Shown one piece after another: positions 13,780-21,766 of a DNA stretch of 21,766 nucleotides. The stretch's first letter is position 1. Each line of letters starts with the position of its first letter. The stretch spans positions 1 through 21,766 of the forward strand of contig CADBSL010000169.1 of NCBI GenBank assembly GCA_902797345.1. Direction: 5' to 3'. Position numbers and translations under genes: made by a program. The notes under the pieces are model-generated. The model was not told where the DNA came from, made no database searches, and saw only the letters and a list, made by a program, of their open reading frames with translations. This DNA is from an uncultured Eubacteriales bacterium. GTDB taxonomy: Bacteria; Bacillota; Clostridia; Peptostreptococcales; Anaerovoracaceae.

Positions 13780-14997
13780 ATGTATAAAATCGATAAATCC
13801 GATAAATTGACTCATGTGCACTCCGACATCCGCGGGCCGCTCTTCATCGAAGCCCTTCGGATGCAGGCAGAAGGCATCAACGTGATGAAACTGAACACCG
13901 GCAACCCCGGCACCTTCGGCTTCCCCATGCCGGACAGCGTAAAAAACGCCGTGATCCAGAACATCGACCGGGCCACCCCCTATTGTGACGTAAAGGGAAT
14001 GCCGGATGCACGGGAAGCCATTTGCGAATATCACAAAAATAAAGGGATCCAGGATATCACGCCGGATGACGTTTTCATCGGCAACGGCGTCAGCGAACTG
14101 GTGACCATGACATTGACCGCTTTCCTCAACAACGGGGACGAAGTATTGGTTCCGGCACCGGATTACTCCCTGTGGAGCAATTCCATCCACATCGCCGGCG
14201 CCACCCCGGTCTACTACGTCTGTGACGAAGACAACCACTGGTATCCGGACGTGGAAGATATCAAAAGCAAGATCACCCCGAAGACCCGGGCGATCCTGAT
14301 CATCAACCCCAACAACCCCACCGGCGTCCTCTATCCCAGAGAACTGGTGGAACAGATCGCGAATGTGGCCAGAGAAAACAACCTGGTGATCTTCTCCGAT
14401 GAGATCTACGACCGGCTGGTGATGGACGGCAAAAAACACGAATCCACCGCAGCCATCGCTCCGGACGTCTTCACCATCACCTTCAACGGTCTGTCCAAGT
14501 CCCACATCGTCTGCGGGTTCCGCTGCGGATGGATGGTGATCAGCGGTCCGAAGGAAGGGGCTCAGGGCTTCATCTCAGGCATCATGGCCATGGCTTCCAT
14601 GCGTCTGTGCGCCAATGCCATCATGCAGCTCTCCATCGTGGCTGCCCTGAATGATCCGGACAGCACCCAAAGCATGCTGGTGCCCGGCGGCAGACTGTAC
14701 GAACAGAGAGAAGCCTGCTGCAGAGAACTGGCCAAGATCGACGGGATCTCCTTCGTCAAGAACGATGCTGCTTTCTACATCTTCCCGAAGGTAGATGCGA
14801 AGCGGTTCAACATCACCAGCGATGATCAGTTCTGCTTGGACCTGCTTCACGAAAAACACGTGCTGATGATCCCCGGCAAAGGATTCTCCTACCCCACACC
14901 GGACCATTTCCGGATCGTAATGCTTCCGGAAGCGGAAAAACTCGCCGGCGCCATCCGGGATCTGGGAGACTTCCTGAAGACGTATAAGCAGAAATAA
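13780..14997 (+). CDS. alaA: AlaA-type alanine aminotransferase (PLP, class I)
   Basis: A fold-type I PLP enzyme of 405 residues, probably converting pyruvate and glutamate to alanine and 2-oxoglutarate. It shares the layout of E. coli AlaA: an SDIRGP N-terminus, LNTGNPGTFGF (38-48), YCDVKGMPDAREAI, IGNGVSEL (100-107), INPNNPTGVLYP (175-186, substrate Asn), FSDEIYDRL (205-213, D207 and Y210 for PLP), Schiff-base lysine K240 in NGLSKSH, R248 in GFRCGWM, and DHFRIVMLP near the end. Length and lysine position equal those I recall for AlaA. I chose ATG 13780, with GAGGTGA about 6 nt upstream; the GTG at 13771 is part of that site. It is divergent from the glycine-controlled symporter. Confidence 0.88.
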   Translation: MYKIDKSDKLTHVHSDIRGPLFIEALRMQAEGINVMKLNTGNPGTFGFPMPDSVKNAVIQNIDRATPYCDVKGMPDAREAICEYHKNKGIQDITPDDVFIGNGVSELVTMTLTAFLNNGDEVLVPAPDYSLWSNSIHIAGATPVYYVCDEDNHWYPDVEDIKSKITPKTRAILIINPNNPTGVLYPRELVEQIANVARENNLVIFSDEIYDRLVMDGKKHESTAAIAPDVFTITFNGLSKSHIVCGFRCGWMVISGPKEGAQGFISGIMAMASMRLCANAIMQLSIVAALNDPDSTQSMLVPGGRLYEQREACCRELAKIDGISFVKNDAAFYIFPKVDAKRFNITSDDQFCLDLLHEKHVLMIPGKGFSYPTPDHFRIVMLPEAEKLAGAIRDLGDFLKTYKQK

Positions 14998-14998
14998 G

Positions 14999-15108
14999 TC
15001 TGGAGTTCCAAGTCTGGAGTCTGAAGATTATATGATGAAAAAAATGAGACGCTGGAAGCATTATCTCCAGCGTCTTCTGTTTGTGATCCTATCTCCAGTC
15101 TCCAGACT
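14999..15108. repeat. Nested inverted repeats between convergent genes, with terminator
   Basis: GTCTGGAGT occurs twice (14999-15007 and 15012-15020) and its complement CTCCAGACT at 15100-15108, forming outer arms. Inside is a perfect 10-bp hairpin, AGACGCTGGA (15047-15056) with TCCAGCGTCT (15066-15075). On the minus strand it is followed by CATTTTTTTC, a good terminator for the patatin gene; the plus-strand T content is weaker. It fills the gap between alaA and the patatin gene. Confidence 0.75.
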
Positions 15109-15128
15109 AAAGACTTAAGACTCTTGTC

Positions 15129-15965
15129 TCATATAAACTCCTCCAGCACTTTCGCATCCTCGTACCCATCCGAGTAGAGCCTGGCGATGGCGTCCCGGTC
15201 TTTGGTCAGGGTCTTCATCCCGCTGATATCCGCCGGGGCGATGATCGTGACCTTTCCTTCCGCCTCCAGTTCCTTGGCCAGATCCAACCCCTCATTGTAC
15301 ACGAGGGAACGGGTGGCCATCCGCTCTCTGGATTTCGGGTATTTGCGCATGAACCGTGCCATCCGGATATCTTTTTTCGCTGTTCGATAATCGTCTCTGG
15401 GACGGGTCAACACCAACACCACATGGTCGCAGCCGTCCTCAAAGGCCTTTTTCAGCGGCACCGGGTCGGAGATCCCTCCATCGTAGCAGGGGATCCCATT
15501 CACCATATAAGGCTGATTCACCACCGGTACACAACAGGAGCCCTTGATGGCGCCGTAATCATCCTGGCTCATTTCCTTACACCCATCGAAGTAAATGGGT
15601 TCTCCGGTCTCCGCATTGGTGGCTACTACCCAGAATTCCTTGCCGGATTTCAACACCAGATCGAAATCCAGGGGATCCTCTCCCCAGGAAGCAGACAGAT
15701 CCGTGTAGATATAGTCCAGTCCGATAAAGTTCCGGGTGCGGATGAAATTCCCCAGCCCCATGTACTGCGGGCGGAAGGTATATTCCGTGTAGAACCGGTA
15801 ATTCCGGCCTCGCTGTCCCGCCATATAGGATACAAAATTAGCTGAACCGGCAGAGACCCCGATCCCATAATCGAAATCGATCCCCCGGTCCATGCAAAAG
15901 TCAAACACTCCGGCTCCGTAGGACCCCCGGACGCCGCCGCCCACATCGATCACACCTAATTTCAT
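15129..15965 (-). CDS. Patatin-like phospholipase family protein (YjjU-like)
   Basis: A 278-residue acyl hydrolase of the patatin family, acting on lipid acyl esters by a Ser-Asp dyad. Visible elements are the oxyanion loop GGGVRG (residues 9-14), the nucleophile elbow GVSAG (Ser38) and the DGG motif (Asp162 in YDGGISDPVP). No signal peptide is seen, so it is cytoplasmic. ATG 15965 overlaps the stop of the upstream acetyltransferase gene as ATGA, with GGAG 9 nt upstream, showing translational coupling; the longer frame would run far into that gene. The natural substrate is unknown. Confidence 0.92.
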   Translation of the reverse strand: MKLGVIDVGGGVRGSYGAGVFDFCMDRGIDFDYGIGVSAGSANFVSYMAGQRGRNYRFYTEYTFRPQYMGLGNFIRTRNFIGLDYIYTDLSASWGEDPLDFDLVLKSGKEFWVVATNAETGEPIYFDGCKEMSQDDYGAIKGSCCVPVVNQPYMVNGIPCYDGGISDPVPLKKAFEDGCDHVVLVLTRPRDDYRTAKKDIRMARFMRKYPKSRERMATRSLVYNEGLDLAKELEAEGKVTIIAPADISGMKTLTKDRDAIARLYSDGYEDAKVLEEFI

Positions 15966-16435
15966 AGTATCGTCTCCATTCCGATCTTCTGGGGCACCAT
16001 CCCCATCTTCTCGTAAAAACGCTGTGCGCCGGGATTCAGCGCCCAGACGTTCAGCGTCACGTTGTAACAACCATTTTCTTTGGCAAAGGCCAGGATCGCT
16101 TCATAGATGCTCTCGGCCACTCCCTGCCGCCGGCACTTCTCGTCCACACAGATATCATCGATGTATAAAGTCCTGATATCCGTCAGGATGTTATCCCCCA
16201 GGTGCTGCTGGAAGATGCAGAAGCCATGCCCTTTCGGCACGTCATCTTCACCCACACCCACAAAAACCGGGCGGGTCTCATCCTTCAGCAGATCACGAAG
16301 TTCTTCTTCGGTGTATTTGGTGGCCGGACCATTGAACAGATCCGGTCTGCCCAGGTGGTGCACCATATTGACCTGCATCAGAAGCTCCAGGATCCTTGGG
16401 ATATCCCGTTCCTCTGCTCTTCTTACTCTTACCAT
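15962..16435 (-). CDS. GNAT-family N-acetyltransferase
   Basis: A 157-residue GNAT acetyltransferase. The acetyl-CoA site is R102-R103-Q104-G105-x-A107 in CRRQGVAESIYEAIL, after the beta4 strand LYIDDICVDE (90-99), followed by VTLNVWALNPGAQRFYEKMGM (126-146) with the typical Asn and Tyr. The substrate is unknown. I chose ATG 16435, with AAAGGA 9 nt upstream; a TTG at 16453 would extend it by six residues into that site. It is the first gene of a two-gene operon and overlaps the patatin start by 4 nt. Confidence 0.92.
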   Translation of the reverse strand: MVRVRRAEERDIPRILELLMQVNMVHHLGRPDLFNGPATKYTEEELRDLLKDETRPVFVGVGEDDVPKGHGFCIFQQHLGDNILTDIRTLYIDDICVDEKCRRQGVAESIYEAILAFAKENGCYNVTLNVWALNPGAQRFYEKMGMVPQKIGMETIL

Positions 16436-16467
16436 ACTCTCTATTCCTTTCAACAGTACTGGTCTCT

Positions 16468-16496
16468 ATTATATTAAAAACGGAGACCCTTTTCAA
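16468..16496 (-). promoter_or_regulatory. Sigma-A promoter of the GNAT-patatin operon
   Basis: On the minus strand TTGAAA (16496-16491), 17 nt, perfect TATAAT (16473-16468). The -35 lies exactly in the loop of the upstream terminator hairpin, and the spacer holds that terminator's right arm and T run. The leader is about 26 nt. Confidence 0.85.
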
Positions 16497-16504
16497 GGTC
16501 TCCG
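16476..16504 (-). terminator. Intrinsic terminator of the L,D-transpeptidase gene
   Basis: CGGAGACC (minus, 16504-16497) pairs with GGTCTCCG (16488-16481) around an 8-nt loop (TTGAAAAG), followed by a T run at 16480-16476. It lies 22 bp after the stop codon. Confidence 0.88.
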
Positions 16505-16526
16505 TCAGAATGGTCGAGAAGCCTTT

Positions 16527-17978
16527 CTATTCATAGAATACTGCCACCGGCATCCCTTCATCCACGATCTTGTAGATCTCCGGCATCAGCTTCGCCGGGC
16601 AGTTGATGCAGCCGTGGGAGCCGCCGTACCGCCAGATGTCGCCGCCGAAGGCACCTCTCCAGTAAGCATCATGCAGGCCCACGCCGGTGTTGGTGAGACG
16701 GATCCAGTAGGCCACATAGGTCTCATACCCATAGGTGCCGTCCGACTGGATATCGCCCCGCAGGATCCGATCCCGCTGCTTATCATACGTGGTGAAAGCC
16801 CCGTCCGGTGTCCGCCGCTTCGGGGTGTTGGTACCGGAAACGATGTCCGTCTCCAGGACCATCTCGCCGTTTTTATAAATGTACATGTGCTGCTTGCCCA
16901 GGTCGATCTCCAGGTAGGAATTCCCGAAGCCGTTATTGTCATACAGGTAAGCTCCCTCCCGTTTGCTGTAGACCGGTTCCCGTTCCACGACCGCGTTGGA
17001 GGCGATGTCCTGATTGAGACGTTCAATTTCTTTTTCCTGGTCGATCTCCCAACCATAATACTCCGTCCCCCTCAGGGTCACGTCTCTGCCATCGGTGGTA
17101 TGGAATATATGCTCTTTATTGACCGTGTTGACGTTCTCCGCCAGCCAGGCCACATACTCCGCTTCTTTTTCACTCCAGTAAGCCGGGTCCACATACAGCC
17201 CGCCTTTGGCGTCCTGTTTCAGCCAGTCCTTCATCACGTTCCCATCCAGCACGTAATTGGTCCCGTCGGAGGTCACGTAGGTGACGCTGGGGAACTTGAA
17301 ATCATTCAGTTTTTCTGCGTTGATGGCCAGACCCGGTTCATCTTTGGTGATCGTGGGCTTGACGAGGATGTTATCCATCTCCTGCTCCATATACAGCTCC
17401 CGTTCCGCGTTGGAAGCCTTTTCGGAAGCCACCCGGTACAAAGAGAAGGGGTTGATATTATTTCCCTGATGTTCCGGCACTACCTGGAAGGTCCCGTCCA
17501 CATAACCCACGTATGCATTGGTAGTGAGGTCAACGGTCTCCGGGTCCTGCTGGGTCTGAGGCATCCGGTGGATCTTCAGCGCCAGCTTCGCCCGGTCGAA
17601 CTCAGCCGGAACATTGTATTTTTCCCGGAGGATATTGATGTGCCCAAGAGGCCACTTGAACTTATTCTGTTTCGCGAGGATCTGCTGGACCTGATTTCCC
17701 AGGGCATAATGGAAACCGATCTCCGGTCCGGTAACGGTTTCCCGGCTGCCATCAGCAAAGACGACCTCCATGGAGTACTCCCCTTTGGAGATCTCCAGAG
17801 CGGATTCCGCCTCCGGAACGGTCATGTTTCCCACGTCGACGCCGTTGATCTGGGTCCCCGGCAGGAAACGATCCGTGTATCTCTCCGCGTGATTCATATA
17901 AAACATGCTTCCCAGCGCTGCCGCTGCGAACAATACCAAAAGCAAAACGATGAAAACGATCTTCTTAGTCCCTGTCAT
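16527..17978 (-). CDS. L,D-transpeptidase (YkuD) with N-terminal peptidoglycan-binding modules
   Basis: A 483-residue, membrane-anchored enzyme that forms 3-3 peptidoglycan cross-links or attaches proteins to the wall. Residues 7-28 are a signal-anchor. Residues 40-330 hold two modules of the kind found before clostridial YkuD domains (INGVDVGNMTVPEAESAL is the start of the first). The catalytic domain spans about 350-483, with His436 in GLHDAYWRGAFGG and the SHGCIN motif (Ser454, His455, nucleophile Cys457). A further cysteine, C460, follows closely. ATG 17978 has AGGGGG about 13 nt upstream, a long spacing. Its terminator contains the next operon's -35. Confidence 0.93.
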   Translation of the reverse strand: MTGTKKIVFIVLLLVLFAAAALGSMFYMNHAERYTDRFLPGTQINGVDVGNMTVPEAESALEISKGEYSMEVVFADGSRETVTGPEIGFHYALGNQVQQILAKQNKFKWPLGHINILREKYNVPAEFDRAKLALKIHRMPQTQQDPETVDLTTNAYVGYVDGTFQVVPEHQGNNINPFSLYRVASEKASNAERELYMEQEMDNILVKPTITKDEPGLAINAEKLNDFKFPSVTYVTSDGTNYVLDGNVMKDWLKQDAKGGLYVDPAYWSEKEAEYVAWLAENVNTVNKEHIFHTTDGRDVTLRGTEYYGWEIDQEKEIERLNQDIASNAVVEREPVYSKREGAYLYDNNGFGNSYLEIDLGKQHMYIYKNGEMVLETDIVSGTNTPKRRTPDGAFTTYDKQRDRILRGDIQSDGTYGYETYVAYWIRLTNTGVGLHDAYWRGAFGGDIWRYGGSHGCINCPAKLMPEIYKIVDEGMPVAVFYE

Positions 17979-18022
17979 TTTATTTGTTTATCCCCCTGCA
18001 AAATAATCTGACTGCAACTTTC

Positions 18023-18028
18023 ATTGTA
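18023..18028 (-). promoter_or_regulatory. Possible -10 of the L,D-transpeptidase gene
   Basis: TACAAT on the minus strand, with no good -35 at the right distance (TGTAAC at best). The rest of 17979-18096 is AT-rich and shows no convincing terminator for the SLH gene. Confidence 0.35.
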
Positions 18029-18096
18029 CTATATTTCTCCAAAATGTTACATACATATTTGGAAGTTTTTTTGCTTTTTCGGTAAAGTTTTTGACC

Positions 18097-21000
18097 CTAT
18101 TCGGTCATCCGGTACAGGAAGGTGACGGTCTGTGCACGGGTGCAGATGCCATAGGGCGAAAAGTGAGTGCTGTCCGTCCCATTCGTAACGCCTTCCCGGG
18201 AAGCCCAACGGACGGCATCCGTGTAATATTCCCCGGAAGGGATGTCTGCAAAGGGGTTCCCGTCGGACACGGACGGGCTTCCCGCGCTGCGGTACAGGAA
18301 GGTGCAGACCTGAGCCCGGGACAGGTCCTTATACGGGCTGAAATGCGTCGCATCCGATCCGTTGGTGATCCCATTTTCATAGGCCCACAATACCGCATCA
18401 TAGAACAGGTCGTTCTGCTTCACATCCGAAAAGGGGCAAACTCCGGATTCCGGTTCCGGCTCTCCCGCCATCCTCCAAAGGAATAAAACGAACTGATATC
18501 TCTGGCATTGGGCATTCGGTGAAAAATGCGTCGCGGACGTCCCGGTGGTGATCCCCTCGTCCAGTGCCCAGTATACCGGAGAGAAGAAATAGCTTTCTTC
18601 ATCTGCCACATCCCGGAACAGGACCCGGACTTCGGAATAGTCGCTGTACTCGTCCTCACCGGCCCTCGCGTTGATATAGGTCCGTCCGGCCCGAAGCGCT
18701 TTTATTCTCCCGGTCTGATCGATTTCCACGATGTCGGGGTCATCGCTCCACCAATACACCTTCTCTTTGGCGATGGAGGGATCTAACGTGACATCGAATG
18801 AAAACGTATCTCCTGCCATGACACTGCAGCTTTCCGGATCAATCCTTACGAATTCCTCCCCATCATCGCCTTCATAGGTTTCGATCGTCGGCGTCCTGTT
18901 TCCTTCCTGACGGACCTCCAACAGGATCTCTTCCGACAGGTCGATCTCCTCTTCTGCAGAGCGGGAGATCTCCCTTCCGTTTTCATTGACGGTGATGACC
19001 TCTACCTTTGCTGCAGCACCGTCTTCACTGCCATACAGGTCCAGGATAAGATCCAGGTCTCCGCCCACTGTCACAGAATACCCATTCCCGGTCTTCGTGA
19101 TGAGGATCGAAGGCGTATAGAGAGAAATCTCTCCGTCATACACGTCACCCAGGACCTGTCCCGAGTCGTCCATGATGCTGAAATCCCCTACACCGGAAAG
19201 GTTGACCGTGTTGATATTGCTGTTGCTGCCTGAGATCGCATCATGCATCTTCTGCCCATGACAGATGGCGCTGTCCCATTTGATATACTCGTAATTTGCC
19301 AATGTGATCTCGTCTGCCTTTGCATTCCCATAGATGTCCACACGTCCCAGCGTGAGAAATTTGGACTTCATGGATTCCTGCATGGCCGTCAGAGTGTTTT
19401 TATAAACAGAAACAGCATATTTCTCACTGGTCCTCAGCAGCATCCAGGCTGCATCGAAGTCTTTCGCCGCAGAATAGGATCTCTCTGTTTTTAGACTTCC
19501 CCCCTTTTCCACCATGACTTCATAAAGCGCCTCTTCGATCTTCGCATTGGCATGAAGAAGGTCGCAATTTGCCATGATCTGATCGTTATTGGTGAGTGTG
19601 GTTCCGAGGGCCCATCCCACGTGATAACCCGCCAACAGGATCATAATATCCCCGGCTGCTTCGGAAGACAGCCCCATCACATCCACCAGATAATTGGTCA
19701 TCACCGCATTGATCAGCGGATTCAGGATCTCCATCGTCAGTTCTCCGAAACTGGTGACCCCTTCTTCAAACACTGCGGCTGCGATGTGTTCCCGGGTCAG
19801 ATAGTTGTCAAACTTCTGATAGGCTGTTTTATACAGCAGTGCTTCTTTGGCCCCGGCGGATTCCTGGATATAGCTATCCAGCGAGCGGAAAATGTCGAGT
19901 TGTTCCTGAGAAAGGCTGTAGAGCGCTTCCACCGTACACTGGAAGTCATGGAGCTCCGATACCCATTCCACCACGCTGTTGCAGTCGTTCCAGAAGGTGA
20001 TAAAGTCGTTCATCTTTCCGTACAGGGCCGTCGTCCCACTGATGGCACGGATCGCATCCGCCTTATCCTGGCCATGCATAAAGTAGTCATCCAGAGCACC
20101 TTTCAGCTCTCTATAGATCCCGGGGTTCTCCTCTTCCAGCCCCTGGGGATCTTTCAGCAGCTTTTGCAGGCTGGTCTCATAGGTCGCTTCGGTATATTTT
20201 CCCGGATAGGCATTCTTCAGCATTTTCCACAGATTGTTCGCAATCGTCAGACTCTGGGATTCTATTGCTAAATCGATACTGTCGGTCTCCTCCATCGCCG
20301 CGCCGGTGATCAACTCAGCCAGCACTGCTTCGTATTGATTGTCGAAAACGCTCCATTTTTTGAACTTTGTTGCTTCATTGATGGTATTGAGGATCTTATA
20401 AGCCCATTCCGATGTGTTCTGATCCGGATTGTCCATGCATTCCTCCATCAGGGTGGAGAAACGAAGCTGTGAGCGGGTCTTATATTGACTCGAGTCCAGG
20501 AAAACCAGGTGCTGGAGTACGTATTCATCCGCACTGATCTCAGCCGGTTCCGGATCCGGTACCGGTTCCGGCGCCGGCGTTCCGCTTTCACCATACAGGT
20601 TTGTGAACACTTTTTGGACCGGGTAGCTTTGACCCATCGTCCAGGTCGACCCGAAATCAAATCCGGCAAAGGTCATCTGACGGGCCATGGAAGCCAGCGG
20701 AACCGCTGAGTAGCCGCTGTCGCCTTCATTGGGTTCTCCCGAACCGCACAGATCCAGCGAACCGGATGGATAATAGTTATTCGAACTCTTTTCCTCTGTG
20801 CCAAAGGAGGAATCCTGCCCGAAAAACCACCCCGGTGCGCCTAACAGGGTCCCTTCATCCAGTATCTCCCCGGCGACGAAGCAATTCTTCACCATATCAT
20901 TGCAGCCTTTCCCGGCGATCCCTCCGGTATTGAAGATCTGAGAATCCTCCGCAGTGCAGTTGAATCGGATCTTGCCGGTAAAGCAGCAGTCGGAATAGGT

Positions 21001-21766
21001 TTGATTCACATCTCCTTCTCCGCAGATCCCGCCCACAGAAAAGCTGGCTCCAAAGGTGCCGCCGATGGTCCCGGCCACATACACACTGCCGGTAAAACGG
21101 CACACTTCCACCGACGTCTCCATCTGGGCTTCTCCCACGATCCCGCCGATGATGACTTCTCCGCCATTGACGAAGGCGACGATGTCTTCTTCGCCTCCCA
21201 TCAGCACGGTCATCCTGCTGTTGCTTTCACAATACTCGATTTTCCCGATCCGATCGTATCGGTTATTGTAATCGTTGTAATGATAGTTGTTATAGTAAGC
21301 GATGCCGCCGAAATTCGCATCTCCTCTGGCACTGCTTTTCATACTTCCCGTATACCGGCAATGGCTGACGGTCCCGCCATTAGTGGCCACGATACCGGCT
21401 ATCAGGACCGGAGAACCTCCCGACGAAACATAATCCACGGAGCTTGTGCAGTTGCGGATCGTCCCCACATTCTCCAGCGCCACCGAAGCGGCCTGCCGGT
21501 TCCCCAGATATTCATGATACACGTTGATCGTGCCGGTGAGTCTCAGATTCTTTATCGTCCCTTCATTTCCGTAAAACAGAGCGGTGCTCTCTTCGGTCTC
21601 CCCGTGAGAAATATTGATCCTATGTCCGTTCCCGTCAAAGGTCCCCGCATAATCCCACTGGGAGGGGAACTTGAGCGGCACCCAGTCCAGACCGGACAGA
21701 TCCAGATCCTTCATGAGGATGTAATTCGCAGTGCGGTCCCCCTTCACAATGGAAAGGAGATCCTCC
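18097..21766 (-). CDS. SLH-anchored surface protein, N-terminus outside the window
   Basis: The reading frame stays open through the right edge, so the 5' end is missing; a GTG at 21747 is not the start, since EDLLSIV precedes it in frame. Numbering from that codon: 10-380 is a repeat-rich beta region with LMKDLDLSG and GTFDGNGHRI at its front and GLUG-like turns (GGIVGEA, GGICGEG, GGIAGKG), probably a beta-helix. Residues 389-403 are a Pro/Glu linker. About 404-880 is a mostly helical region that I do not recognise. About 968-1044 is a Big_2 Ig-like domain (SVMAGDTF...WWSDDPDIVEID). Residues 1044-1216 are three SLH repeats, each with GI/GVTxGTxxTHFSP and an RAQ/RYQ helix, which bind secondary wall polymer. 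It is exported and cell-surface; a possible adhesin or envelope protein. Confidence 0.88.
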   Translation of the reverse strand, partial: EDLLSIVKGDRTANYILMKDLDLSGLDWVPLKFPSQWDYAGTFDGNGHRINISHGETEESTALFYGNEGTIKNLRLTGTINVYHEYLGNRQAASVALENVGTIRNCTSSVDYVSSGGSPVLIAGIVATNGGTVSHCRYTGSMKSSARGDANFGGIAYYNNYHYNDYNNRYDRIGKIEYCESNSRMTVLMGGEEDIVAFVNGGEVIIGGIVGEAQMETSVEVCRFTGSVYVAGTIGGTFGASFSVGGICGEGDVNQTYSDCCFTGKIRFNCTAEDSQIFNTGGIAGKGCNDMVKNCFVAGEILDEGTLLGAPGWFFGQDSSFGTEEKSSNNYYPSGSLDLCGSGEPNEGDSGYSAVPLASMARQMTFAGFDFGSTWTMGQSYPVQKVFTNLYGESGTPAPEPVPDPEPAEISADEYVLQHLVFLDSSQYKTRSQLRFSTLMEECMDNPDQNTSEWAYKILNTINEATKFKKWSVFDNQYEAVLAELITGAAMEETDSIDLAIESQSLTIANNLWKMLKNAYPGKYTEATYETSLQKLLKDPQGLEEENPGIYRELKGALDDYFMHGQDKADAIRAISGTTALYGKMNDFITFWNDCNSVVEWVSELHDFQCTVEALYSLSQEQLDIFRSLDSYIQESAGAKEALLYKTAYQKFDNYLTREHIAAAVFEEGVTSFGELTMEILNPLINAVMTNYLVDVMGLSSEAAGDIMILLAGYHVGWALGTTLTNNDQIMANCDLLHANAKIEEALYEVMVEKGGSLKTERSYSAAKDFDAAWMLLRTSEKYAVSVYKNTLTAMQESMKSKFLTLGRVDIYGNAKADEITLANYEYIKWDSAICHGQKMHDAISGSNSNINTVNLSGVGDFSIMDDSGQVLGDVYDGEISLYTPSILITKTGNGYSVTVGGDLDLILDLYGSEDGAAAKVEVITVNENGREISRSAEEEIDLSEEILLEVRQEGNRTPTIETYEGDDGEEFVRIDPESCSVMAGDTFSFDVTLDPSIAKEKVYWWSDDPDIVEIDQTGRIKALRAGRTYINARAGEDEYSDYSEVRVLFRDVADEESYFFSPVYWALDEGITTGTSATHFSPNAQCQRYQFVLFLWRMAGEPEPESGVCPFSDVKQNDLFYDAVLWAYENGITNGSDATHFSPYKDLSRAQVCTFLYRSAGSPSVSDGNPFADIPSGEYYTDAVRWASREGVTNGTDSTHFSPYGICTRAQTVTFLYRMTE

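Noticed and set aside
14999..15108. CRISPR array or transposon ends
   Set aside because: The repeats are short, nested and inverted, with no regular spacers, no transposase and no target duplication.
16107..18011. A 634-codon plus-strand open frame over the acetyltransferase and transpeptidase genes
   Set aside because: It is antisense to two well-supported genes and crosses their terminator and promoter; its composition is that of a codon-usage shadow.
21745..21747. GTG at 21747 as the start of the SLH protein
   Set aside because: The frame remains open upstream with residues that continue the domain pattern, no ribosome site and no signal peptide, so the gene begins outside the window.

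Overview
The window reads as a chromosomal segment of an anaerobic, low-to-mid GC Bacillota, most likely class Clostridia. Supporting signs are an rpsB-tsf operon with strong AGGAGG-type ribosome sites, the clostridial pair of a B12-binding radical SAM protein and its DUF2344 partner, U32-family and TrmR-type tRNA wobble-modification enzymes, a glycine riboswitch on an alanine/glycine:cation symporter, ComEA, and an SLH-anchored surface protein. I cannot name the species.

Layout, left to right. 1-173: gene-free, with two short tandem repeats. 174-2219: tsf and rpsB (minus) with a consensus promoter and structured leader. 2235-3467: U32 enzyme TrhP (minus). 3537-4079: a cysteine-rich YkgJ-like protein (plus) whose promoter predicts a leaderless mRNA. 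4208-6180: trmR followed by an unrecognised single-pass membrane protein with an Arg/Tyr-rich cytoplasmic tail (minus). 6371-8260: a secreted subtilase (plus). 8312-8977: comEA (minus). 9042-11605: radical SAM/B12 protein and DUF2344 partner (minus), preceded by a roughly 226-nt leader holding a large unrecognised RNA fold. 11946-13600: alanine/glycine symporter under a glycine riboswitch (minus). 13780-14997: AlaA-type alanine aminotransferase (plus, divergent). 15129-16435: a translationally coupled GNAT acetyltransferase and patatin (minus). 16527-17978: an L,D-transpeptidase (minus). 18097 to the window edge: a large SLH surface protein, truncated at its 5' end by the window.

Functional links. 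TrhP and TrmR belong to successive steps of 5-methoxyuridine formation at tRNA position 34 and sit here on one strand, separated by two other genes. The symporter and AlaA form a glycine/alanine module. The transpeptidase, subtilase and SLH protein act at or outside the envelope.

The most unusual material is regulatory. Terminators and the next gene's promoter are interlocked: the rpsB -10 lies in the loop of the trhP terminator, and the GNAT -35 lies in the loop of the transpeptidase terminator. The rpsB site has three mutually exclusive pairing arms. The 129-nt fold before the radical SAM gene matches no RNA class I know. All three convergent gene junctions carry long inverted repeats. EF-Ts carries an apparent insertion of about 60 residues. 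All function calls come from motif reading and memory of families; no search was run.
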